DNA of 64,000 nucleotides from Oscheius dolichura (lineage: Eukaryota; Nematoda; Chromadorea; Rhabditida; Rhabditidae), in the NCBI GenBank assembly GCA_932521035.1, contig OW051494.1, positions 8,418,001 to 8,482,000 of the forward strand, read 5' to 3'. Under the pieces are notes generated by a model. That model searched no databases. It had not been told where the DNA came from and saw only the letters and a program-made list of their open reading frames with translations. Of this stretch, positions 1 to 10,196 are shown piece by piece; the stretch's first letter is position 1; every line of letters starts with the position of its first letter. Both the position numbers and the translations under genes were made by a program.

Positions 1-433
1 GCCTTTCAATTGTTAGCGTATATCGTAATCTTCGAATACAAACGATAGAATCGGGGCCGAATCATCTTGCAGTATCCACAGAATCTCTCAATATTGTCTC
101 GTGGTCTCTTTGTTGTCCTTTGGATGCAGTTTTGTAACGAGTGTCAATTTCTATTAATTGGCGGTTTGCTAGCCAAATTAACAAAACATTACTAGAGGTC
201 CAGGGAAACTCTGGAGCAGGTGGGTCAGCCCCTTTTTGGATGCAGTTTTTCGGATTTTTTTCCCGGGTTTTGAACTGCCCAAGGACCCGTCAAATGAACC
301 AGCTTTTGTCTCGCAAAAACCAGCAATTTAATTTTGGTCAAAAGCGAATAGAAAGCGATAAATCCCGTCAGATCCTGCCGGCACCCCTGTATAAGCCAAG
401 AAAGAGCCATTATACTTCCGACAGCAACTAGGA
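1..433. other. Intergenic DNA before the MSP gene
   Basis: I see no supported gene here. Short open frames lack splice signals or family features. The final part should hold the promoter or trans-splice region of the MSP-domain gene that starts at 434. Confidence 0.5.
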
Positions 434-1104
434 ATGGGTGACTTCAAACTCCTAGTCAATCCTGCGGACAAGGTGACTTTTGCTTTCAATTTGAGGAAGA
501 CGCGCAACATAGCTGCGATTTTTATGGCGCTTGTACGGTACAGGGACGGTGATAAAGGGCCGGTACCGGCTGCAATTTACAGAAGGCAGCTTGTGGTGGC
601 AGCAGTTACAAGCGCGAATGTTTACTGGCTACTAATTCGATACTTTTCAGATTACTTTCTCCGGCAAGCTCGGGTGGGTTCCGGTCACCGTCAACCTCAA
701 GCTGAAGAATCCCCTGAAGGAACGCGTCGTCTACAAGGTACAGATCACTTCTACTATGGAATTTTCAATCTGTCTGCCGGCTGGACAGTGTCTATTTTTA
801 TCTTATTAGTCATTCCATGTTGAATAATGCTTTTTATTTTCAGGTAAAGTGCTCCTCGAATATACTGTTCCGCATCCGTCCGCCCAGAGGCGCCTTGAAG
901 GCCGGCGAGACCGCCAACTTGGCTCTGAACTTCAACCTGGGCCAAAACGTGCCAGCGAACGGCAAGCACTTCTTCGCCATCCATTACGTCAAGGCCGAGG
1001 ACGACAAGAAGCAGCCTCGTGCTGTCTGGACCGAGCACAAGGAGAATCCGGATGGATTGAAGAAACTGCTGGTCGACTTCAAGAAGGAGGGCGGCGGAGA
1101 CTAG
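434..1104 (+). CDS. MSP-domain protein (major sperm protein family)
   Basis: Three exons (434-472, 651-737, 844-1104) joined in phase give a 128-residue protein. It starts MGDFKLLVNPADK and continues ITFSGKLGWVPVTVNLKLKN, the immunoglobulin-like MSP fold. Typical MSP positions are visible: a K-L-x-N-P strand, VVYKVKCSSN, the FRIRPP turn, and a C-terminal VDFKK. MSP-domain proteins in nematodes serve as sperm cytoskeletal polymers or signals, or as VAP-like adaptors; a single-domain protein of this length fits the sperm-type MSP/SSP group. AATAAA lies at 1148-1153, 44 nt after the stop. Introns are 178 and 106 nt. The start is the first ATG of the frame. The exact subfamily cannot be told from sequence alone. 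Confidence 0.88.
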
Positions 1105-1345
1105 AAGAAGGACCCGTGTTTCCCCGGAAACGCATCCCAGCCCAGTAAATAAATTGTTGTGCACCATAATACTGTTTCTATACTCTTGAGCTACCGTAAT
1201 CCATCGAAACGGGCGCACTCGGTTTGGAGTGAAAAACAGACGAAAGAATACGTTTTTCTAGCCAGAATTAGGTCGAGTTACTCGACTTTTTCAAAGAAAA
1301 GCGCGGGTCCTTAAGGAACTGTCAGGGACTGGGAGTTTCGGCTTG

Positions 1346-1692
1346 ACTTTCCAATTAGGGCCGTGAGTTCATGGGTCGGGAGTGGTACCAATCGATAGAT
1401 CTCGACGAGCTGAGTATAACTACATAAGGGGGAGTCAAGGTGACAGGCTGTCCCTCTTGCCCACTTGTCAGTGGCTGGGGACCATTGCTCAATGAATTTT
1501 TTGTTCTGTAGGGGTGAAAAACGATTGTCCGATATAAAATTTGGTAAGTCTTCTTCGCTAACTTTGTCGCGCTACAACTTTCTAAGATCGCATTTTAGGG
1601 AGCTGATTTTTATGAATTTATACTCAGCTCGTCGAGATCTATCGATTGGTACCACTCCCAACCCATGAATTCACAGCCCTAATTGGAAAGTG
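1346..1692. repeat. Foldback (inverted-repeat) element, ~73-bp arms
   Basis: Bases 1346-1418 are the near-exact reverse complement of 1620-1692, with about three mismatches over 73 bp. Both arms carry GGTACCAATCGATAGATCTC or its complement. The ~200 bp between the arms has no coding signal. This is the structure of a non-autonomous foldback/MITE. Confidence 0.85.
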
Positions 1693-1860
1693 TAACCTCA
1701 CCAGCAATTATAAATATCTTTTCCTGGTTGGTATTCTATTTTCACGTGTTGATGCTTCTCCTAGTCGGCTAGATTCATAGACCGTCCGAAAATGGATGGT
1801 TTTAGGAGCGGGGTTTAGTCGAAAAAGCGAACAGTAGACTAAAACAAGGCGAGACTAGAG

Positions 1861-1929
1861 ACGCGTCCGCCGCACCCATCCGACCTCGGCAGCCGCGGCG
1901 CATTGGCCTGTCCCGACTTGGCCAGCATT
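1861..1929 (+). promoter_or_regulatory. U1 snRNA promoter block (PSE region), copy 1
   Basis: About 65-70 bp immediately upstream of the U1 transcript are conserved at all three U1 loci in the window, including CCCATCCGA at about -60 and the GCGCATTGGCCTGTCCCGAC block before the start. Conservation that stops upstream of this block, while flanks differ, marks it as the snRNA proximal sequence element region. The exact PSE borders are inferred. Confidence 0.7.
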
Positions 1930-2093
1930 AAACTTACCTGGCTGGGAGATCTGACGTGATCAGGAAGACGCCGGCTCCATGGCGAGGCTGTTCCATTGCA
2001 CTTTCGGAACGGCTGACCCGTGAGGCAGTCTCGAGTTGAGATTCGCCTACAGCTAAATTTTTGCGTGAGGGGCTGCGTTCGCGCGGCCCCGAC
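1930..2093 (+). ncRNA. U1 snRNA, copy 1
   Basis: The 164-nt transcript starts AAACTTACCTGG, the U1 5' end whose ACTTACCTG pairs with 5' splice sites. It contains stem-loop II with the TTCCATTGCACTTTCGGAA loop (U1A-binding ATTGCAC), then an Sm site AATTTTTG at 2056-2063, followed by a GC-rich 3' stem-loop (GGGGCTGCGTTCGCGCGGCCCC). Length and element order match nematode U1. It is identical by eye to the copies at 3805-3968 and 8073-8236. It is expected to be transcribed by Pol II from the PSE block just upstream. Confidence 0.95.
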
Positions 2094-2334
2094 AAGAACT
2101 TCTATTTCTCTCTTGGAAACCAGGAAAACCACTAGTTTTTCTTGTTTTCCACCCATCCTGATAATGTTTCCCGCGATTATGGTTCTCTGTTCCAATGCGC
2201 CGAGCCACCAACCAAGAGAAACAAACAGAACTTCTTCCACAAAAGATTGTTATTGCAGGCCAAGTTATTATTATTGGCCATGTTTATTCATACAATAAAT
2301 AAATTATGATATTGTTATAATGAGACTGTCGTTA

Positions 2335-2879
2335 TCATCCGTTACATTGTCTTCTGTTGCTGCAGCAGCAGCAGAGGCAGATACAGCCCACGACGACCAG
2401 AAGAGCGACGCCGCCACTGACGCCGACAATGATCCAAAGCGTCAGCCACGTCCAGAAGCAGGTCTCCGTCTTATAGGGAACCGAATCTTTCAAATTTCTG
2501 AGCAAGATAAATATCCAAAGGGTTACGGTATTCGGTCCTTACGTTCCTTCCGGCTTCACCATCAGTTTGTTGACCTTCTTCAGCCCACATGTCCAGATTG
2601 CAGTCGTGTGTATCCTTACAGATACATCGAACCACATTCAAGTCCACGTAGCACTTGTCGTAGTCGTCTCCCAGCTTGTCCTTGACCTTGTCGTAGCCCA
2701 TCACATCCACCCGGGCCAAGTCGCGAATCGTATCCTTTTTATAGGTGAATAGAGCGAGACAGCCGTCCATCGTCTTCGTCTGCCTGTCGAATCTGTCGAT
2801 GTCCTTCCAGGGGTCCTTCGTAGCTGTCGTGTTGTAGATGTCCTCCCCGACGGCACATCGCGGCCTCATACAGTTACTG
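2335..2879 (-). CDS. Small cysteine-containing type I membrane protein (5' exon not found)
   Basis: Two exons on the minus strand (2879-2543 and 2469-2335), separated by a 73-nt GT-AG intron, are in phase. The ectodomain begins around NCMRPRCAVGEDIYNTT, continues with CYVDLNVVRCICKD and CNLDMWAEE, and holds about eight cysteines. It is followed by one transmembrane helix (WLTLWIIVGVSGGVALLVVV), a cysteine-rich juxtamembrane stretch and a short RRQCNG tail. The layout resembles small nematode secreted/activin-receptor-like ectodomain families, but I cannot name the family. The signal-peptide exon must lie upstream; a candidate MAYSPWLLA... lies near 3080-3110. AATAAA on the minus strand is at 2288-2283. 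Confidence 0.6.
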
Positions 2880-3398
2880 CTGGCAGTAGTAAGACCGGTA
2901 CAGATGCAGACTGAACGTATGTCATAATTTTACCGTGGATCCATATTCTGCTCAAAGAGATACCGTAATCCTTTGAATAGCAACTTCTATTTTCAAAGGA
3001 CACACGTTCATGGATGAAATAGACAAAAGAAACGGTAACTGACGGAAAAATAGACGAATCAGCCACATTTCGGAGTCGACCACTCACTCCGCCAATAACC
3101 AAGGAGAATAAGCCATCTGGCCGAGCAGCGGATTACGGTAGATTAGTTGGGCGTGTAAAAAGAGCCCGATGCCGACTTTTGAATTTTCGCCATAACATCC
3201 GATAGATCGATTCGAGATCGAGGGAAGAAGAGACGGGGGAAGAAGAGATTGCCAATGCGTTGGTGGGAAGATCAGCACCAAATTCTAATCGAATAGCAAA
3301 GTAAAAGAATGGAATAGCAAGACATTAGAGGACCAGTCAGTATATTATTTTTACTATAGTCTACGACTATCTGTGCGCTTTCCTTCTTGTCCTCCTCT

Positions 3399-3761
3399 TC
3401 ATTCCTCCTCCTTTTGAGATCCCTGTTCCAGTCGAGAGTATCGCGGTGGGGATGTTTCCGATTTGGCCGTGTGGACAGCTTCTGGTGGCTGACGGCAGAC
3501 GAGGGAATAGTTGGGCGGGCTGTCGCTGTTCTCCTCCACCACGTCCAGCTGTTGCTGCCCTCCGGCCGGCATCTGGAGGATGAAAGGCCTCGCGAAACGA
3601 GCCAGCTCTTGGCGTTCTCTCTCGGCGTTTTCGGCTTGGCGTCGAGCGACATCGTCACACCAGCAGTAGAGATACACGGCCGTGGAGACGATGATGGAAA
3701 AGTAGGAGAAGAACATGAGGCACAGACACAGCACCGCGTGCTGCAGCCCATTTTCTACCAT
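3399..3761 (-). CDS. Short single-pass membrane protein with two PPxY motifs
   Basis: One exon encodes about 120 residues from MVENGLQHAVLCLCLMFF. A hydrophobic segment at residues ~8-32 is followed by an arginine/glutamate-rich tail (DDVARRQAENAERERQ) containing PPNY and PPRY, both fitting the WW-domain ligand PPxY. The start ATG follows a strong acceptor (TTTTTCCAG|GAA ATG), so the mRNA may be trans-spliced there. That acceptor lies about 40 nt from the 3' end of U1 copy 2 on the same strand, so its promoter is either inside or beyond the snRNA gene. I do not recognise a family. Confidence 0.6.
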   Translation of the reverse strand: MVENGLQHAVLCLCLMFFSYFSIIVSTAVYLYCWCDDVARRQAENAERERQELARFARPFILQMPAGGQQQLDVVEENSDSPPNYSLVCRQPPEAVHTAKSETSPPRYSRLEQGSQKEEE

Positions 3762-3804
3762 TTCCTGGAAAAATATAGGTTTAAAAATAGAAAAAGAAGT
3801 TCTT

Positions 3805-3968
3805 GTCGGGGCCGCGCGAACGCAGCCCCTCACGCAAAAATTTAGCTGTAGGCGAATCTCAACTCGAGACTGCCTCACGGGTCAGCCGTTCCGAAAGTGC
3901 AATGGAACAGCCTCGCCATGGAGCCGGCGTCTTCCTGATCACGTCAGATCTCCCAGCCAGGTAAGTTT
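3805..3968 (-). ncRNA. U1 snRNA, copy 2 (minus strand)
   Basis: Exact reverse complement of the 164-nt U1 sequence at 1930-2093, with the same 5' end, ATTGCAC loop, Sm site and 3' stem. It is oriented opposite to copies 1 and 3. It lies between two minus-strand protein genes: its promoter block is just downstream of the four-pass gene ending at 4076, and its 3' end is a few dozen bases upstream of the PPxY membrane-protein exon. Confidence 0.95.
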
Positions 3969-4040
3969 AATGCTGGCCAAGTCGGGACAGGCCAATGCGC
4001 CGCGGCTGCCGAGGTCGGATGGGTGCGGCGGACGCGTCTC
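3969..4040 (-). promoter_or_regulatory. U1 snRNA promoter block, copy 2
   Basis: The same conserved block as upstream of copy 1; by eye identical to it back to about -72 from the U1 start (GACGCGTCCGCCGC on the minus strand). Confidence 0.7.
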
Positions 4041-4075
4041 TAATTGGGGAGAGGGTGGGGGACAGCGAACGCGCC

Positions 4076-4571
4076 CTATTCTAGTCCCAAGTCGTAACGT
4101 ACCGGCAGGAAGAACAAGTCCTTCTCAAATAGGACGAGGCCCTTCATGTAGAAGATGATAATCATCGCGTGGAATGCAAATCGGGCACATTCGAGGCTGG
4201 CCATGACCATGAGCGGAATAAGAAGTAGAGATGTGTAGCTGGTGATGGCCATCGTGGCGAAGAGTATGGCGATGCCCTCTCCCAGGACGACGAGCAGTTG
4301 AGCCAGCGGCGGCTCCTTCTCACTGCTGCTGACCAGCTGTACCATTATCCACAGGAAGTAAATCATCAGGTGGATCTTCATCGCACTCTGAAAGCAGTCT
4401 AATTAGTTGCTATGGGACCAAGAGCACTACAGTACTCTTTTAAAGGAGGAAATTACATACCACAGAGAAAACGATGGAGGTAAATGTGTAGAAAATTGCC
4501 TCTGCATGGTGAAATGTCCGTACAAAGAAGTTTTCCTCTGGCTGGAGGTCATCTTCTTGTATTTCTGCCAT
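4076..4571 (-). CDS. Four-pass membrane protein, nematode-type
   Basis: Exon 1 (4571-4461) and exon 2 (4387-4076) join in phase 0 across a 73-nt intron. The start ATG (MAEIQEDDLQPEEN) follows an acceptor TGCTTCTCAG, suggesting trans-splicing; an upstream in-frame ATG at 4631 would require retaining that acceptor. Hydrophobic segments are AIFYTFTSIVFSV, MIYFLWIMVQLV, LLVVLGEGIAILFATMAI and LLLIPLMVMASLECARFAF, with an acidic N-terminus. Function is unknown. The general layout recurs in many small genes of this window, but sequence similarity to them is not obvious. Confidence 0.6.
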
Positions 4572-5104
4572 TTGAATCAAAGCAGCTGAGAAGCAGAAGG
4601 TAAGTAGTCGAATGGCTGAATCGAGCTCCATTTTCGCTTTTGACTCGATATTTTCCGGACAGAACCGAGTACAGTAATCCTTACTTTACCACATAATGCG
4701 AAGACAAATCTTTTCCAGTTGCCCCATTTTAATCAGTTACACTTCAGAACTTCGTGATAAGCTTTTTACAACCACTTTTACACAGCACCACACATTTTTA
4801 GCTTTAACTGGATTTTGTTTGTTTTGGAAAGAAGCCTTCTACAAGACTTCCGGGGACTGATAAATTCTATGTCCAAACGGAAATGAGTTCAATGGTTGTA
4901 ATGGGGATATTGTACGAATGAAACTCTTCTAGCCAAAACCGAAGACTTCGTAGTGTAAAAAGGTATACAAATATATGAATGTTTGAAATGAGTGCATCCT
5001 CTGGCTACAGATTGCGCCGCCCTTCGAACTGTTTCATTGTTCTTCTTCCTGATAACGGCTTTCTGCGGTGACTGTCGTCCCTTATCACTTCTGCTCTTGG
5101 CGTA
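4572..5104. other. Intergenic, no gene seen
   Basis: A+T-rich DNA between the divergent four-pass gene and the first lectin gene. It must hold both promoters. No repeat arms or open frames of interest were seen. A TACAGTAATCC word is present near 4670. Confidence 0.5.
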
Positions 5105-6392
5105 ATGCTAGCAAAGACGCTTTGTCTTCTTCTTCTTGTTACTTCAAATTTTGCTGGATGTCCAACTGGAACCGTCTATGAGAGTGGCTTCAATAAGTAA
5201 TCTTCATCTTTTTATAAAAAGAAAAAACCCTTCCAGATGTTACAAATACGTTTCCCAAGCGACAAATTTCCTCGCGGCCGAAAAGAGCTGCAATTCCATG
5301 GGAGGCAGCCTTGTCTCGGTCTCCAACGCCTTTGAGAATTCCTATATTGATGGGATGGCTTCGGTGTCATCTCCCGCACCTAGCTATTGGATCGGGGCGA
5401 ATCTTCTAGTGTCGGTCCGCTGGTCCTGGACAAACGGGGATAATTCCTCTTATCAGAACTGGGCGTCGGGACAGCCATCGGATCCCAGCATCTACCAATG
5501 TGGGGCTGTCCGTAATGTTGACAACCAGTGGACGTGGGAGACCTTTTTACCGGGTTTATTCAATAGAATGGTTCCAGGAAAGAGCTCTGCAGTTCTGCCA
5601 AGCCCTACATGTGCCAGATTGACCCCAACGCGGCTCCTATTAATGGCTGTCCGACGACTACCGCTTCTCCGGTTACTGTGACGACTGCTAAACCGAGTGG
5701 ATCCTGTCCTAGTAAGTCCCACCCGCCACCCCCACGAATGACTTTTTTAGACGGTCACTGTCCCGATCCCAGCTACACATTGAATCCCGATACCTGTAAA
5801 TGTTACAAGGTAAATTTATTACTTTGAGGGGGAGAGGGGTGTCTGAAAGATTGAGCTATATGAAAATACGAAAATAAAGTGAAATAAACTGGGTTTCAGT
5901 TCTGCGGTAATGGCCGAAATTATAACGATTCGGCGCAAGCTTGCCTCAGCTACAATGCTACACTACCCATAATTTTGGATGAAGCTGATAATCAATTTAT
6001 TGCAAACATTACTTATCAGTATGGTTTCTGGATCGGGCTGTGGTGTACGACCAGTAATAGCAGCAGCTGTACGTGGCAAGATGGAACTCCACTGGGATAT
6101 TCCAATTTCGCTCCTGGTAGAATTTATTTTCAAAAGAAAATTAGGAAGAGAAATTAGGCAGTCCTTACGCGAACCAGCCCGTTTCTATGTACCAAACAAC
6201 CCAATGGTGGTATTCTGCAAGTCCTCTTAATCAAAGAAATATTATCTGCCAACAGAGTAGGCCATTATTTTGAGAATGAAATTAATTATCTCGTTTTCAG
6301 CGGCCATCCGGAGGCCGGGAGAACCTCGCCTGCTTACAGAAACTCTTCCCGGTAAATACAAAGAACCCAACCTTCCCAACAGAAATGTTTAA
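5105..6392 (+). CDS. Secreted protein with two C-type lectin-like domains, copy A
   Basis: Seven exons in phase: 5105-5196, 5237-5533, 5578-5711, 5751-5809, 5900-6116, 6158-6256, 6301-6392. A signal peptide (MLAKTLCLLLLVTSNFAG) precedes CTLD1 (RCYKYVSQ, AEKSCNSMGGSLVSV, YWIGANL, WSWTNGDNSSYQNW, C..NQW..ELC, PYMCQ), a Thr/Pro linker, and CTLD2 (CYKFCGN, AQACLSYNATLPIIL, FWIGLWC, TWQDGTPLGYSNF, IICQQ). The CTLD cysteines and WIG motif are present. Where Ca-binding CTLDs have EPN/QPD, CTLD1 has QPSD, so sugar binding by the classical site is doubtful. The stop overlaps AATAAA at 6392-6397. The 39-nt intron at 5712-5750 is in frame and open, so retention would add a Pro-rich loop. Confidence 0.88.
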
Positions 6393-6594
6393 ATAAAGAT
6401 TGTGCCGAAATCTTCTCCGAGTTCCTGGCCAACCATTCCACACTTGCGTATGAGTCACGCCTTTATAAAGAAAATAATCGGCTTGGTGACTGTCCCGGAC
6501 CAAAAGGGGGTACGAATCGAGGCGTTGCCCATTACTTTCCCCAAGATAAGGGAATCTTTAAAACTCGAATATCGTTCAGATTATTCATTTCACA

Positions 6595-7895
6595 ATGGCA
6601 CTGAAAGGGGCAATTACTCTGCTCTGCCTTGTTTCTTCGGCCTTTGGAACGTGCCCAGCAGGAACAATCTACGAAAGCTACTTCAATAAGTACTCCTGCT
6701 CCACTTTGACCTTACCCTGACCCGTTCAGATGTTACAAATACTTTCCCCAACTTGTAAGCTGGCTAGCGGGTGAAAAGAGCTGCAATTCCATTGGGAGCA
6801 GTTTGGTAACTGTCTCAAACGGCTTCGAAAATACCTATATCCATGGAATCGCTGAAGAAGCGGGGTCGATAGACAGTTACTGGATCGGAATGAATCAGCT
6901 CATGTCTCCACAGTGGTCCTGGATCAATGGAGACAATTCCACATATCAAAACTGGGCGCCAGGAGAGCCTTCGACTCCGGGCTATTCATGTGGAGCAGTT
7001 AGAATTGAAAACGACCAATGGACGTAGGAGATCTTCTTTACTTTCGTTTAGCGGAAATTGCCCAGGAAGGAGTATTGCACCACAGGAAAGCCTTACATAT
7101 GCCAGATTGACCCCAACGCGGCTCCTATTAATGGCTGTCCGACGACTACCGCTTCTCCGGTTACTGTGACGACTGCTAAACCGAGTGGATCCTGTCCTAG
7201 TAAGTCCCACCCGCCACCCCCACGAATGACTTTTTTAGACGGTCACTGTCCCGATCCCAGCTACACATTGAATCCCAATACCTGTAAATGTTACAAGGTA
7301 AATTTATTACTTTGAAAGGGGTTAAAAGATGTTTAAAAGATTGAGCTATATGAAAATACGAAAATAAAGTGAAATAAACTGGGTTTCAGTTCTACGATGA
7401 TGGCCCAAAATATAACGAATCGGCGCAAGTTTGCCTCAGCTACAGTGCTACACTACCCATAATTTTAGATGAAGCTGATAATCAATTTATTGCAAACTTT
7501 ACTTATCAGAATTGCGATTTCTGTAATCCCTGGATCGGGCTGTCGTGTACGACCAGTAATAGCAGCAGCTGTACGTGGCAAGATGGAACTCCTCTGGGAT
7601 ATTCCAATTTTGATTCTGGTTAGAAAAATAAGAGAAAAGAAGAAAAAGAGTTTAGGTGTCGAAATTGCGAATGATGCCATTTATATTAAAGTTGGGGACA
7701 ACGGGAGATGGTATACCTGCCCATTTGAGTGGGGTGGATCATATCTATGCCAACAAAGTGAGGAATTCCTTTCTCAGGGAGATAACCTTCTCATTTACAG
7801 TGGGCATTCGGACACCGCAAGAACCGCGTTCGTTTAAAGGAAGCCATCAACACAAATCCACAAATAGCGTCGTTCCCCGTCAAAATCGAGTCTAA
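6595..7895 (+). CDS. Secreted protein with two C-type lectin-like domains, copy B
   Basis: Tandem paralogue of the gene at 5105, with the same seven-exon structure and phases: 6595-6689, 6730-7023, 7066-7199, 7239-7297, 7390-7618, 7656-7757, 7801-7895. Signal peptide MALKGAITLLCLVSSAFG, then CTLD1 with YWIGMNQL and WINGDNSTYQNWAPGEPS, and CTLD2 with WIGLSC and the extra loop QNCDFCNPW. The EPN-type motif in CTLD1 is EPS. Linker and CTLD2 exons are almost identical to copy A down to third codon positions and the intron, while CTLD1 has diverged. AATAAA lies near 7911. The start follows a 200-bp intergenic gap. Confidence 0.87.
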
Positions 7896-8007
7896 ATCTC
7901 TCTATGTTTAATAAAATCTTTCTTAGTAGTGACCTCATTAGCCGAACTGTGACTTCCCGGAACGGGCGCGCTCGCTTTCCTCCTCGCCTCTCCGCGATCA
8001 GAGAAGC

Positions 8008-8072
8008 GCCGGCCGCACCCATCCGATCTCGGCAGTCGCGGCGCATTGGCCTGTCCCGACTTGGCCAGCATT
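8008..8072 (+). promoter_or_regulatory. U1 snRNA promoter block, copy 3
   Basis: Same conserved ~65 bp as at copies 1 and 2, with two substitutions near CCGATCTCGGCAGTCG; similarity ends at about -65, where the other two copies still match each other. Confidence 0.7.
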
Positions 8073-8236
8073 AAACTTACCTGGCTGGGAGATCTGACGT
8101 GATCAGGAAGACGCCGGCTCCATGGCGAGGCTGTTCCATTGCACTTTCGGAACGGCTGACCCGTGAGGCAGTCTCGAGTTGAGATTCGCCTACAGCTAAA
8201 TTTTTGCGTGAGGGGCTGCGTTCGCGCGGCCCCGAC
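8073..8236 (+). ncRNA. U1 snRNA, copy 3
   Basis: 164-nt sequence identical by eye to U1 copies 1 and 2, with the AAACTTACCTGG 5' end, ATTGCAC loop, AATTTTTG Sm site and terminal GC-rich stem. It lies between the lectin pair and the first TMEM272-like gene. Confidence 0.95.
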
Positions 8237-8404
8237 AAGAACCTATTTTTTCCCTGGGAAAACTCGAATTGTTGCCGCTTTCCTATCTCAAAGTTCAAAA
8301 TGGTCAAGTAATCTGGTCCACACCAGTCCAATTTCCTGTCCACTCCCATTCCCAGAAGCGGCCATTATTCTTTCCGTTTCCAACCGACGTGGTCCGTCAG
8401 TAAA

Positions 8405-9736
8405 ATGTCAACGGAGGTGGGTTATTTGCTCTTTTTGATTCCCTAATTTCATCTTTTCCAGCCTACTACAGTAACCGAACCAAAGGTGCTCAAGTCGAAG
8501 AAAGTGGCCAAGGCGCTCTCGCTGGCCTCGACTCGCCCGACGACGTCCATCTGCTCGATGATTGACAAGACCGCCGACCATTCCCAGAGCCAACGTGAGG
8601 ATCCACGCAAGCGTCCGATGAAGGTGCATGTCCAAGTGGAGCCGAGCGACGAGGACGAGAAAGAGGAGAAGTCCAAGGGCCGTCAAGTGGCCAAGACGTG
8701 TGTCCGTGTCTTCTGCCTCGTCCTGAACATCATCCCGATGACAATGATCATCCTCGGCGGAATTTACTTCAAACAGTGTCCACTGGAGCCGATGATTCCC
8801 CTCTGGCTGATAATTGGCGGCTCACTGTATCTCGTCTATTCGATTTTTGATATCTATGAATGGGCTACAGAAGTGCCGAAGAATGCTCGACGCCCTGTTC
8901 TTATCGTCTTGACGAGCTTCTTCATTCAAGTGACCATGTTCGTCTGGTGTGTTTTTATTTACTTTCCATTCTTTTGAACAGAATAACCGCCCGGGAAAAT
9001 TCAAAAGCGAAAAGGGGAGAATTTTCCCGTCTAATCCACCTTGGACCTACCGATCATTTGGCATTTTCCCGGGCAGTTCGACAAACGGAGCGAGCTAAAT
9101 TGAAGCCGAGTGCCACGGCCAGCGAGAAAGATACTTATGAAGCAACAGCCCATTTTAAAAGCACCGAGCTCGGCCTCTTTTCCGTCATTTTGGGCTGATA
9201 GAATTCACAATGGGTCCAGTTTTTCGAGATCTTATGACTTGTCCCGGTGGAATGGATTTGGACAGCGCTCTGTTACCCACAGGGTCGAGAGATCAACCTA
9301 TTGTTCTAACCGGCCGATGTTTTGGCTTATTTTTACCCATATTTATGTCCAAAACTTGAGTAAAATTCCAGTTTCTTGTCTTCAGACCGTTATTAGTAGT
9401 CCAAGGGATGAGAAACCCTAGTTCCCAACGGTTCGACCATATTGACCCAATTTCTTCCTTTTCGCGCGTACTGATTGTAATTTATGGTAAAAATGGGGCC
9501 ACAGACGTTACAATATCACCAATAATGACTCATTTTTCAGGCTAATCTGTGGTTCAGTCTGGATCTATACAGTTTTTCCGGATAGAAACTTCGAAGAAGA
9601 GGATTCTGACTACTATTGTAATAAGGCTGTCTACCTCACGGCCTTTTCGACGGCTACCGCTGGAAATGCTGTTATTGGACTGTTCTTCATCCTCTGCTTC
9701 TGTGTTGGCCTTTTCGCTATCCGAAATGGAGGATAA
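8405..9736 (+). CDS. TMEM272-like four-pass protein 1
   Basis: Exons 8405-8416, 8462-8946 and 9541-9736 are in phase. A long charged, Ser/Lys-rich cytosolic N-terminus (~90 residues, EPSDEDEKEEKSKG) precedes TM helices IIPMTMIILGGIYF, MIPLWLIIGGSLYLVYSIF, a FVWLICGSVWIY helix, then YYCNK and a final helix VIGLFFILCFCVGLF. The CPxxPxIPxWLI and GSxWIY...YC(D/N)K signatures match the TMEM272-like family as I know it. It is the longest member of the local cluster because of its N-terminus. The last intron is unusually long (594 nt). Molecular function of the family is unknown. Confidence 0.78.
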
Positions 9737-10196
9737 ACCCGGATGGAAAAGAAAATAGAAAACACTGATCTGTAAAATATCTGCGAAGCTAATTAAAAAT
9801 ACCCATAAACTCTTGTGCCCAGCTGACTATGCGTAGTTTTTCTGGTGCTTAAACGCCCGACGATAAGACCTCGAAGCGTATTCCTTTCTCTACTTCGTGC
9901 TCAAAAATCTCACCATCTTTTGAATGGGGCCACGAGCACCTGCCGTTGTCGCTACAGTACCTCCACTCTGAATGTTTCTAGAGCTACAGAAGCCTGCATA
10001 ATCTAGAATAGCAGTTCTTTGCTTGTCTTGGCGTTTGTGTGAAGCTGACTGTACACCAGCGGTTTTTCAAACCAAACCAATACGTGGCCTAGCTCCGCGT
10101 TCTTATCATTATCCTAACTTGTTGTTTCATCTTTTCTTCTTCAGAATTCACTCTCCCTTTCAGAAAAATCACTTTTCTTCAAGTGAACCCATCGAA

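Noticed and set aside
2020..2298. Frame starting MRQSRVEIRLQLN, repeated at three loci
   Set aside because: It is a translation of the U1 snRNA sequence itself, so the repeat is RNA, not protein.
3272..3845. Overlapping 150-codon frames on both strands
   Set aside because: Shadows of the PPxY membrane-protein exon in other frames; Ser/Arg-rich translation without structure.
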